NCBI GenBank assembly: GCA_003171235.1
Contig: PMYM01000224.1
Span: 1 to 12,120, forward strand
Reading direction: 5' to 3'
Origin: Phycisphaerales bacterium
GTDB taxonomy: Bacteria > Planctomycetota > Phycisphaerae > SM23-33
Length of the DNA stretch: 12,120 nt
Position numbers and translations under genes: made by a program. Position 1 is the stretch's first letter, and every line of letters begins with the position of its first letter. The notes beneath the pieces are model-generated. The model was not told where the DNA came from, did no database searches, and was given only the letters and a program-made list of their open reading frames with translations. Below are positions 1-5,174 of the stretch, piece after piece.

Positions 1-96
1 GCGCAGGATATCCTCAGCCGCGGTCAGCTTGGCCCTTACCGGGCCGGGCAGGGCGGCAAATTCGCTCAACTCCACCGACGATTCATTTAAGTTCAT
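1..96 (-). CDS. N-terminal fragment of an unrecognised protein, cut by the window edge
   Basis: An ATG at 94-96 on the minus strand opens a frame that runs unbroken to the window edge (32 codons, beginning MNLNESSVELSEFAALPG). The codons favour G or C in the third position, like the clear genes here. No good Shine-Dalgarno precedes the ATG, but a TACAAT hexamer (104-109, minus strand) overlapping TATAGT lies just upstream. That would give a very short or leaderless transcript if it is the -10 box. The fragment is too short to assign a family; it is acidic and shows no signal peptide. It could also be a chance frame. Confidence 0.45.
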   Translation of the reverse strand, partial: MNLNESSVELSEFAALPGPVRAKLTAAEDILR

Positions 97-316
97 CAGG
101 GTGATTGTACTATAACGCCGCCGGGCGCATCCAGCCCGACGCGGGAGAAGGCCCGGGCGGGTGATAGACAGTCAATTGAGGGTATTGGATAATCCGGAGG
201 TTGCAACCGCCGACACCATCCGGAGCCCCAAGTGCGGGCATGAATTTCCGGTGGAGGGAGATATGCAGCGCTAGGAGAGAGACTCCCCCCACATCATGGG
301 CAATGCTGGACCCGAA

Positions 317-571
317 TCACGGCTTTCCCTCAAGGTCATCGAGTACCTGCTTGAGCGCTTTTCGCCCTTCGTCCAGGTTCTTCCCGCGTTCCCAGTCGTC
401 GAACCGTTCAAGCCAACGAACCTGATCGGCAAACCGCCGCTTGCCATCAGGAAAGATGGGATCTAGTTGCAGTATCTTGCGGAGCATCTCTTCCATGTCA
501 GCGGGAAAGGGATGCTTGCCGTGAATGAGCATGTCAGTGAGCGGGTGATCGCCTGGTTTCCCGTTTGGCAT
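317..571 (-). CDS. Small conserved hypothetical protein (84 aa, MPNGKPGDHPLTD start)
   Basis: This 84-residue protein starts at the ATG at 569-571, with AAGG about 7-10 bases upstream and a second GGAC before that, and ends in TGA. It opens with MPNGKPGDHPLTDMLIHG, an N-terminus I recall from short bacterial proteins of unknown function. The rest is charged and probably helical (DMEEMLRKILQL, VRWLERFDDWERGKNLDEGRKALKQVLDDL), with no signal peptide, membrane segment or cysteines. Length and opening fit a small cytosolic protein. I do not know its function. It stands alone: 220 bases separate it from the gene to its left, and the DNA to its right reads the other way. Codon use is mixed, less G/C-ending than the large genes. 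Confidence 0.6.
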   Translation of the reverse strand: MPNGKPGDHPLTDMLIHGKHPFPADMEEMLRKILQLDPIFPDGKRRFADQVRWLERFDDWERGKNLDEGRKALKQVLDDLEGKP

Positions 572-872
572 ATGGACCTTGTCCTTTTTTCTGGCTGCGG
601 GTCAGATCGTACTTGCTTCAACTTCAACTTTCCAGGCTCGCCAGGTCCGCTAGTGAAGGAGTAACCCCATGAGCGCCCAAGTCGCCGTCTACGTCCTGTC
701 CAAATACGCCAAGCCTGCCTACACGGTCGAGAACTACAACGTCCGCGCCTGGCCGGGCCTGGAAATGATCTGCCATGTCCCGCAACAGCCTCGGCTATTC
801 TCATCAGTCCGCCTCATAGCTGGTCTTTGGCGTGCTGGACAACCGGCGGGTGAATGACGGATAATCGTCGGA
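572..872. other. Intergenic stretch with no intact recognised gene
   Basis: Between the small minus-strand gene and the cysteine hydrolase lies about 300 bases. It holds the broken-gene candidate at 669-864 and, at 618-629, a short direct repeat (ttcaac twice). I see no convincing sigma-70 promoter pair or T-tailed terminator in it. The transcription start for the hydrolase gene is therefore not identified. Confidence 0.5.
669..864 (+). pseudogene. Probable remnant of a broken gene
   Basis: An ATG at 669 with a good Shine-Dalgarno (AAGGAG, 657-662) opens a 62-codon frame ending at 857. The first 37 or so codons (MSAQVAVYVLSKYAKPAYTV...) end almost always in G or C, like real genes here. After about residue 38 the codon pattern collapses. 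G/C-ending codons resume one frame over at 820, reading LVFGVLDNRRVNDG to a TAA at 862-864. This is what one sees when a gene has lost its middle or shifted frame. I do not recognise the family. Alternatively it is a short intact gene of 62 residues, or chance. A sequencing or assembly error is also possible. Confidence 0.35.
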
Positions 873-1454
873 ATGCCTGACCCCCTGAAACTTGACCTGG
901 CCGACACCACCCTGGTCTGCATCGACATCCAGCAGCGCCCGCGCACCTACTGGACGCCCCGGCGGGTCAAAGAGACCTTCCGCGAAGGCGAGGCCTTTAC
1001 GCTGGATGAGCTAAACGCGGCCGTGGATCATTTCTTCGAGGTGCTGCTGCCCCACGCCGCCGGCGTGGCTGAGTTTGCCCTGCGGCACGGCCTGCCGCGC
1101 GTGTTCGTGCACTGGTCGAGCGTGCAGGGCGTGGACCAGCCGCGGCCGAATGAGATCTTTCGCCTGCAGGTTGGGGATTACGTAATCGCCAAAACCCAGC
1201 GGGATGCCTTTGCCTCCTCCAACCTTGCCGGGGTGCTGGCGGGCCTGGGGCGGCGGACCCTGCTGCTGATGGGCGGGCACACCCGCGGCTGCCTGGGCGA
1301 CACCGCGCGAACGGCCCTGACGGCCGGCTATCGCTGCGTGCTGGTGCGCGACGCCACTTATGACGTCTCCATCCTCCGCTGGCCGCTGGGCATCGCCGAG
1401 GCGCCTTACACGGCCGTGATCGACACTGCTGAGCTTCTTGCCGCGGGGGAATGA
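873..1454 (+). CDS. Isochorismatase-family cysteine hydrolase
   Basis: The 193-residue protein matches the isochorismatase-like cysteine hydrolase fold in length and motifs. Asp18 sits in the first strand (LVCIDIQ), Lys107 in VIAKTQRDAF, and the nucleophile Cys140 in GGHTRGCLGDTAR. Together they form the family's Asp-Lys-Cys triad, and the GGHT segment supplies the turn before the cysteine. The family includes nicotinamidases, isochorismatases, ureidoacrylate and N-carbamoylsarcosine amidohydrolases. The sequence does not tell me the substrate, and the neighbours do not help. It has no export signal, so it should be cytosolic. The start at 873 leaves the usual short lead before the first strand but has no strong ribosome-binding site. 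It converges on the thymidylate synthase gene, 35 bases away; a GCGAGC/GCTCGC hairpin (1465-1488) lies between them. Confidence 0.87.
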   Translation: MPDPLKLDLADTTLVCIDIQQRPRTYWTPRRVKETFREGEAFTLDELNAAVDHFFEVLLPHAAGVAEFALRHGLPRVFVHWSSVQGVDQPRPNEIFRLQVGDYVIAKTQRDAFASSNLAGVLAGLGRRTLLLMGGHTRGCLGDTARTALTAGYRCVLVRDATYDVSILRWPLGIAEAPYTAVIDTAELLAAGE

Positions 1455-1489
1455 CCGGATTTGCGCGAGCAACCAAGCAGCCGCTCGCC

Positions 1490-2320
1490 CTACGACCCTG
1501 TCAACTCTTCCAGGCGCCGCTGGAGAATGGCCTTCTTGTCCGCCGGCATGTCGGGCTCGCCCAGCAGGGTTCGGCAGCCGTCGGCGAAGAAGTCGCGGGC
1601 GAAGGCCGTGGTATAGGTCCGCTGCTCGCTCGTGCGGGCCTGCACGGTTTTCAGGAAGCCCTGGAAGTCCTGGAAGTAACTGCCGTAGATGTGGAACGAG
1701 TCGGCGATGTGGATGTACTCACCCGGGCTGACGCCGATCTCGGCGGCCATTTGCCGCTGCAGTTCGGTGAAGGCGTACATGTTCATGAAGGCGGCCTTGA
1801 AGGCGTCGTTGGAGCGGATGTGGATGTTCATGTGCAGCGCCCCGTCGGCGATGCGGAACCACAGCCGCTGCAGGCAGGCCGGGTCGCCGATGCTCATGTC
1901 GTTCCAGACCTGCCAGGTGACCGCCTGGGCTCGCCGGGTGTAGGGCACTTCCTTGAGTTTCTTCACGGCGGCGGCGATCTGGTCGAAGCAGCCTTTGCCG
2001 GGCACATCGTAGGCGAAGAGCCGCTGATGGTAGGTGTATTCCCACTTGCCGGCGGCGGGGTCTATCCAGTGGTCGTGCACGCCGTAGAGGACTTCAGAGC
2101 GGTATTTCTCCAGGTCGTCCAGCCCGCCGGGGAAGGCGCGGTGAATGCGCGGCTCGTCGAACGGCCGGGTGACGTGGATCAGGGCGGTGACATCGCGGCT
2201 GTTGGGGTCGCCGGGGCGGTCGTACTCGGTGGGGAAGCTCTCGCCCTGCTCCCAGCAGGCCAGCACGGCCTTTTCCCACGCCAGGGGCAGGTTCTGCTCG
2301 ACGATGTGAATCGACTTCAT
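1490..2320 (-). CDS. thyA: Thymidylate synthase (ThyA family, divergent)
   Basis: The 276-residue protein aligns without gaps to the catalytic core of ThyA, which methylates dUMP to dTMP with methylenetetrahydrofolate. Using E. coli ThyA as I remember it, catalytic Cys146 corresponds to Cys149 (GDPACLQ), the phosphate-binding arginines 126/127 to Arg129-Arg130 (PYTRRA), Arg166 to Arg169 (IRSND), Asn177 to Asn180, and His207/Tyr209 to His210/Tyr212 (FHIYGS). The spacing between all of these is conserved. The N-terminal third differs from the E. coli type, and the His after the catalytic Cys is Leu. The retained Asn180 argues for dUMP rather than a dCMP hydroxymethylase. I place the start at 2320 because GGAGG lies six bases upstream; an upstream extension to 2380 reads into non-coding DNA. 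It ends in TAG. Confidence 0.85.
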   Translation of the reverse strand: MKSIHIVEQNLPLAWEKAVLACWEQGESFPTEYDRPGDPNSRDVTALIHVTRPFDEPRIHRAFPGGLDDLEKYRSEVLYGVHDHWIDPAAGKWEYTYHQRLFAYDVPGKGCFDQIAAAVKKLKEVPYTRRAQAVTWQVWNDMSIGDPACLQRLWFRIADGALHMNIHIRSNDAFKAAFMNMYAFTELQRQMAAEIGVSPGEYIHIADSFHIYGSYFQDFQGFLKTVQARTSEQRTYTTAFARDFFADGCRTLLGEPDMPADKKAILQRRLEELTGS

Positions 2321-2447
2321 TTGTGCCTCCGTGCAGGCCGCATAATCGGAGAAGAAATCAGCCACGAACAGCGCGAACAACGCGAACCAAAAAGAACAGG
2401 ATATAAGGGCGACAGGAAGATTGGAAGGGCGTAGTGCGTAGGCTGGT

Positions 2448-2492
2448 GGGTGGCATGGTCACGCTTTCTTTCGCGTGACCATGTTTTGCCCC
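2448..2492. repeat. 45-bp direct repeat, copy 1, with internal perfect hairpin
   Basis: These 45 bases are identical to 2735-2779. Each copy contains an 11-bp perfect inverted repeat (CATGGTCACGC and GCGTGACCATG) around an 8-base pyrimidine loop, followed by TTTTGCCCC. The run of four T after the stem makes it resemble a plus-strand terminator, but a repeated unit of this kind is more typical of dispersed palindromic (REP-like) elements. Confidence 0.85.
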
Positions 2493-2734
2493 GAACGGGG
2501 CCGGGGACGGTAGCCGGGGGCGAAGCAAACCCCGAGCGAAGTCGAGGGGCGAAGCGAGCCCCCGGAATAGCGGTTGAGAGCCGCGAGCCCCAACGGGGCG
2601 AAAGGGAAAGACCCCTCTTTCGCCCCTCACGGGGCTCGGGGTCATCGTGAGCCGCTTTCCGGCGGCTTACGCCGCCGGCTACCATCCGCCGGCCCTTCGG
2701 GCCTAAGGAAAACGATCCGAAATTAAAACTCATC
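2493..2734. repeat. Array of palindromes between the two direct repeats (REP/MITE-like)
   Basis: This stretch is packed with inverted repeats. A nested palindrome spans 2585-2637, with outer arms GAGCCCC/GGGGCTC and inner arms GGGGCGAAAG/CTTTCGCCCC. A perfect 8-bp stem CCGGCGGC/GCCGCCGG with loop TTAC lies at 2659-2678, and GGCCC-TTC-GGGCC at 2691-2703. The hexamer GCGAAG recurs in the left half. It encodes nothing recognisable. With the identical 45-bp ends it looks like a 332-bp non-autonomous palindromic element (2448-2779). Mobility is inference: no target-site duplication is evident and no transposase is nearby. Confidence 0.6.
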
Positions 2735-2779
2735 GGGTGGCATGGTCACGCTTTCTTTCGCGTGACCATGTTTTGCCCC
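2735..2779. repeat. 45-bp direct repeat, copy 2
   Basis: Base-for-base identical to 2448-2492, including the CATGGTCACGC/GCGTGACCATG stem, and offset from it by 287 bp. It lies immediately left of the terminator of the minus-strand membrane gene. Confidence 0.85.
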
Positions 2780-2783
2780 TCCC

Positions 2784-2813
2784 AACGAAAGAACCCCCGA
2801 CTCACGTCGGGGG
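2784..2813 (-). terminator. Intrinsic terminator of the small membrane protein gene
   Basis: On the minus strand a perfect 8-bp stem CCCCCGAC/GTCGGGGG (2794-2813) with a 4-base loop lies 25 bases past the stop codon of the membrane gene. It is followed by the T-rich TTCTTTCGTT. Stem strength and position fit a Rho-independent terminator; the T tract is interrupted. Confidence 0.65.
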
Positions 2814-2838
2814 CGCCGCTCCAGCTTCTTGCCCCACC

Positions 2839-3189
2839 TCAGGGTTTATGTTTGCGACGGCGGTAGTACAGGAATTGGCAAACGCCTTCGATGGGTAAGA
2901 CCAGGTCTGCTATAACGCCGAGCCCGACAAAGGGAAGGCGGTCATGGAACGAGCCGATGGGAATGAGCGCAATTGCCGCAACTCCGACGATACTGCCAAC
3001 GAGCGGTATCGGTGAAGGTGCTTCGAATATGCCTCGGATGCATCGCACGGTGATAAAGCCATTGGCTAAGACAATAAACACCCATAGAAGGGCAAGAGGA
3101 ATCGCAATGATCCAAAGGAATATGCTCACAAGGTTGAATGATAATAGGAGAGTCCCGGTCGAACAATCATTCGCAATGCCCCAGTTCAC
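2839..3189 (-). CDS. Small membrane protein of unknown function
   Basis: The 116-residue frame encodes a strongly hydrophobic protein. A long segment spans about residues 13-47 (room for one or two helices), a second helix about 61-80 (IPLVGSIVGVAAIALIPIGS), a third about 85-108, and there is a basic tail (RRRKHKP) consistent with a cytoplasmic C-terminus. The only usable start in frame is GTG at 3189, because a stop codon lies five codons upstream; the ribosome-binding site is weak. Its codons often end in A or T, unlike the flanking thyA and kdsA genes. It is followed by a good terminator, which supports real transcription. No family is recognised. The low-GC character and the flanking repeats suggest acquired DNA. 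Confidence 0.55.
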   Translation of the reverse strand: MNWGIANDCSTGTLLLSFNLVSIFLWIIAIPLALLWVFIVLANGFITVRCIRGIFEAPSPIPLVGSIVGVAAIALIPIGSFHDRLPFVGLGVIADLVLPIEGVCQFLYYRRRKHKP

Positions 3190-3195
3190 CTGGTT

Positions 3196-3231
3196 GACTG
3201 ATTAACCGATTCACCGATCAACCGATTAACC
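3196..3231. repeat. Tandem 8-bp repeat (AACCGATT), about 4.5 units
   Basis: The units read GACTGATT, AACCGATT, CACCGATC, AACCGATT and AACC in direct 8-base phase. The array lies between the start of the membrane gene and the end of kdsA, so it could overlap the membrane gene's promoter. The repeat number might vary between strains. Confidence 0.7.
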
Positions 3232-3235
3232 TCAT

Positions 3236-4045
3236 TCACGCGCGGGCTGCTCTGTAGATCTCTACGCACCGCTTAAGGAGCTCTTCCATCTGGTCCAGGG
3301 GCCACTGGCAGGCGGCGTCGGAGAGGGCGTGGTCGGGGTCGGGGTGGGTCTCGATGAACAGGGCGTCGGCCCCGGCCGCGACGGCCGAGCGGGCCAGCAC
3401 GGGCACGAACTGGCGCTGGCCGCCGGTGACCTCGCCCTTGCCCGGCTGCTGGACCGAATGCGTGGCGTCGAAGACCACCGGGGCAAACTGCTGCATGATC
3501 GGCACGCAGCGGAAATCATTGACCAATAGATCGTAGCCGAAGCAGGCCCCGCGCTCCGTCAGCAGCACGTTGTCGTTGCCGGTGGAGCGGACCTTTTCCA
3601 CGGCGAATTCCATGTTGGCCGGCGAGACGAACTGGCCCTTCTTGATGTTGACCGCCTTGCCGGAATTTCCGACCGCCAGCAACAGGTCGGTCTGGCGGCA
3701 GAGGAAGGCCGGCACCTGCAGGCAATCCAGCACGGCGGCGGCGGGTGAGACCTGGGCCACGTCGTGCACGTCCGACAGCACCGGCACACCCACGCGCCGG
3801 CGGACCTCCGCCAGCCACTCCAGGCCCTGCGACATGCCGGGGCCGCGCGGGCGGGCGCCGGAGGTGCGGTTGGCCTTGTCGTAACTGGCCTTGAAGACGT
3901 AGCCGATCTGGAGCTTGCGGCAGATCTCCGCCAGGGTCTGGGCCACCTTCAGGCACAAATCCAGGCTTTCGGCGGTGCAGGGGCCGGCGATCAACGCCAG
4001 CTTGCCGCCGCCGAAGGCCACGTTGCCGATGCGGCAGGTGTTCAT
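3236..4045 (-). CDS. kdsA: 3-deoxy-8-phosphooctulonate (KDO-8-P) synthase
   Basis: KdsA condenses phosphoenolpyruvate with arabinose 5-phosphate to KDO 8-phosphate, an early step to the inner core of lipopolysaccharide, in the cytosol. The 269-residue protein has the full family signature: IAGPC (20-23 region), FKASYDKANRTS (51-62), DVH (92-94), CRQTDLLLAVG (116-126), NIKKGQF (133-139), TERGACFGYDLLVNDFR, FDATHSVQQPG (192-202) and ETHPDPDHALSD (232-243). Cys23, His196, Glu232 and Asp243 match the four metal ligands of the Aquifex enzyme, so this is the metal-dependent class rather than the E. coli Asn type. The start at 4045 gives the ATGA overlap with the upstream lipid kinase gene and removes a non-homologous nine-residue extension; GGAG lies about 10 bases upstream. 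It ends in TGA, close to the 8-bp repeat. Confidence 0.97.
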   Translation of the reverse strand: MNTCRIGNVAFGGGKLALIAGPCTAESLDLCLKVAQTLAEICRKLQIGYVFKASYDKANRTSGARPRGPGMSQGLEWLAEVRRRVGVPVLSDVHDVAQVSPAAAVLDCLQVPAFLCRQTDLLLAVGNSGKAVNIKKGQFVSPANMEFAVEKVRSTGNDNVLLTERGACFGYDLLVNDFRCVPIMQQFAPVVFDATHSVQQPGKGEVTGGQRQFVPVLARSAVAAGADALFIETHPDPDHALSDAACQWPLDQMEELLKRCVEIYRAARA

Positions 4046-4959
4046 ACGATGGAGTCTCCGCGCCAGGGCCACAGGCCGTTGGGGCCGCGCGAGGGCGGCA
4101 CCAGCAGGCGCAGTTTGCCGGTTTCCATGCGGATGTCAAGCGGCGTGTTGGGGCCGACGTCGCCGTCGATCTGGCTGGGCACCGGGCGGTCGGTCTCGAT
4201 GTGGCAGTGCTTGAACCGCCGGTAAATCACCCCGCCCTTGAGGGGGTGGACCCTCAGCAGCGTCCAGGCGGCGTGCAGCACCAGGGCTGTCTGCTCGCGG
4301 CAGGAAAAGACCACCAGGTCCAGCAGGCCGTCGTTGAACTGGGCGTCGCGGCAGATGCGCAGCCCCACGGCGTAGCGGCTGATGTTGCCGACGAAGGCCA
4401 GCCCGTAGTCGTTGAAAACTTCCTGGCCTTCAACCTGTATCCGCATGCGGGGGAAGTCGTGCTCCCAGAACGTCCGCCAGATCGGCCAGAAATAGCTCAG
4501 GTGGGTTATGTGCCCTTGGCGGACGCTGGCCAGGCGGCGCACCACCTCGCCGTCGAAGCCTATGCCCATGATGAGCATGAAGCTCCGGCCGTTGACGCTG
4601 CCCAGGTCGCAGTCCACCACCCGCCCGGCGACAAGGATGTCAACCAGGCGCTGGGGCTGGGCTGGAATGCGCAGCTCCTTGGCCAGCAGGTTTTCCGTGC
4701 CCAGGGGGCAGGCCAGCAGCGGAATGGGCTTGCCCACCAGGCCGGCGGCCACCTCGCGCACGGTGCCGTCGCCGCCCCAGACCACCACGCTCTGGAGATC
4801 GTCGCCCAGCGCGGCGGCGAAGCGGGTGGCATCGCCCGGAGCGGTGGTGACGTATTCGCTGCAGGTCCAGCCGCGGGCGCGGATGGCAGCCTTCAACTCG
4901 CTCAGCATGCCGCGCCGGATGCCGCTGCCGCTACGAGGATTGATAATTATCTGGATCAT
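4042..4959 (-). CDS. Diacylglycerol / lipid kinase family protein (DAGK catalytic domain)
   Basis: The 305-residue protein has the ATP-dependent DAGK/YegS/sphingosine-kinase layout. It begins with INPRSGSG (residues 6-13), then GGDGTVREV (62-70), PLGTENLLAKEL (85-96), DLGSVNGR, GIGFDGEVVRR (132-142) and IDGD (264-267) in the C-terminal beta domain. These enzymes phosphorylate a lipid hydroxyl at the inner membrane face; the exact lipid cannot be read from the sequence. I chose the ATG at 4959 because it starts three residues before the first beta strand. A TTG three codons upstream is the only alternative, and neither has a Shine-Dalgarno. The last codon overlaps the kdsA start (ATGA), so the two are probably translationally coupled, linking lipid phosphorylation with lipopolysaccharide synthesis. 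No strong promoter is visible; TACAGT (4973-4978, minus) is a possible -10. Confidence 0.9.
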   Translation of the reverse strand: MIQIIINPRSGSGIRRGMLSELKAAIRARGWTCSEYVTTAPGDATRFAAALGDDLQSVVVWGGDGTVREVAAGLVGKPIPLLACPLGTENLLAKELRIPAQPQRLVDILVAGRVVDCDLGSVNGRSFMLIMGIGFDGEVVRRLASVRQGHITHLSYFWPIWRTFWEHDFPRMRIQVEGQEVFNDYGLAFVGNISRYAVGLRICRDAQFNDGLLDLVVFSCREQTALVLHAAWTLLRVHPLKGGVIYRRFKHCHIETDRPVPSQIDGDVGPNTPLDIRMETGKLRLLVPPSRGPNGLWPWRGDSIV

Positions 4960-5045
4960 GCGGGTCAACGATACTGTACCATCCGCCTTGGCTCTTGGAT
5001 AGTTCCGCCGCCGGACGAAAGTTCCAGGCCGGGAGAGCCCGCTCG

Positions 5046-5059
5046 CCGGAACGTTCCGG
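5046..5059. promoter_or_regulatory. Perfect 14-bp palindrome, candidate operator
   Basis: CCGGAACGTTCCGG is a perfect palindrome in the 215-base divergent region between the lipid kinase and the TPR/alpha-CTD gene. It ends 18 bases before the -35 box at 5078. Position and symmetry fit a dimeric regulator's binding site for one or both genes. No protein is known to bind it, and a GC-rich genome produces some such palindromes by chance. Confidence 0.4.
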
Positions 5060-5077
5060 TCGCAGGCGCGATGGGGG

Positions 5078-5105
5078 TTGAACTGCCCGCGCGGATCGAT
5101 ATAAT
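5078..5105 (+). promoter_or_regulatory. Sigma-70-type promoter of the TPR/alpha-CTD gene
   Basis: TTGAAC (5078-5083) and a consensus TATAAT (5100-5105) are separated by 16 bases. This predicts a transcript starting near 5112 with a leader of about 60 bases before the ATG at 5175. It is one of the two clearest promoters in the window. Confidence 0.75.
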
Positions 5106-5174
5106 GGCACGACTGCCCGGCGGGGCGCCAAGTGCTTCGCCGCGGGCAGGCTCGCTTTCAGGAGACGCCAGGGT

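Larger units (their letters stand above)
2321..2838. other. Palindrome-rich intergenic region without a gene
   Basis: About 520 bases between thyA and the small membrane gene hold no believable protein. The several overlapping open frames across it are arginine- and proline-rich shadows over palindromes. It contains the thyA ribosome-binding site at its left end, two identical 45-bp repeats (2448-2492, 2735-2779), a run of hairpins between them, and an intrinsic terminator at 2794-2813 for the gene to the right. Confidence 0.7.

Noticed and set aside
1465..1488. Bidirectional terminator between the hydrolase and thyA
   Set aside because: The 6-bp stem with a 12-base loop has no T tract on either strand, so it is too weak to call.
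1451..2434. Plus-strand open frame (327 codons) opposite thyA
   Set aside because: The thymidylate synthase on the other strand has all catalytic residues and a strong ribosome-binding site. The antisense product is a Val/Gly/Ala-rich low-complexity sequence.
2317..2733. Overlapping open frames in the palindrome-rich region
   Set aside because: They run through hairpins and identical repeats, are Arg/Pro/Ser-rich, and show no codon bias of the local type.
2448..2779. CRISPR array
   Set aside because: There are only two copies of the 45-bp repeat, 287 bp apart, with palindromic rather than unique spacer DNA between, and no cas genes.
2448..2779. Insertion sequence
   Set aside because: No transposase frame lies inside or nearby. 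The ends are direct rather than inverted repeats, and no target duplication was found.
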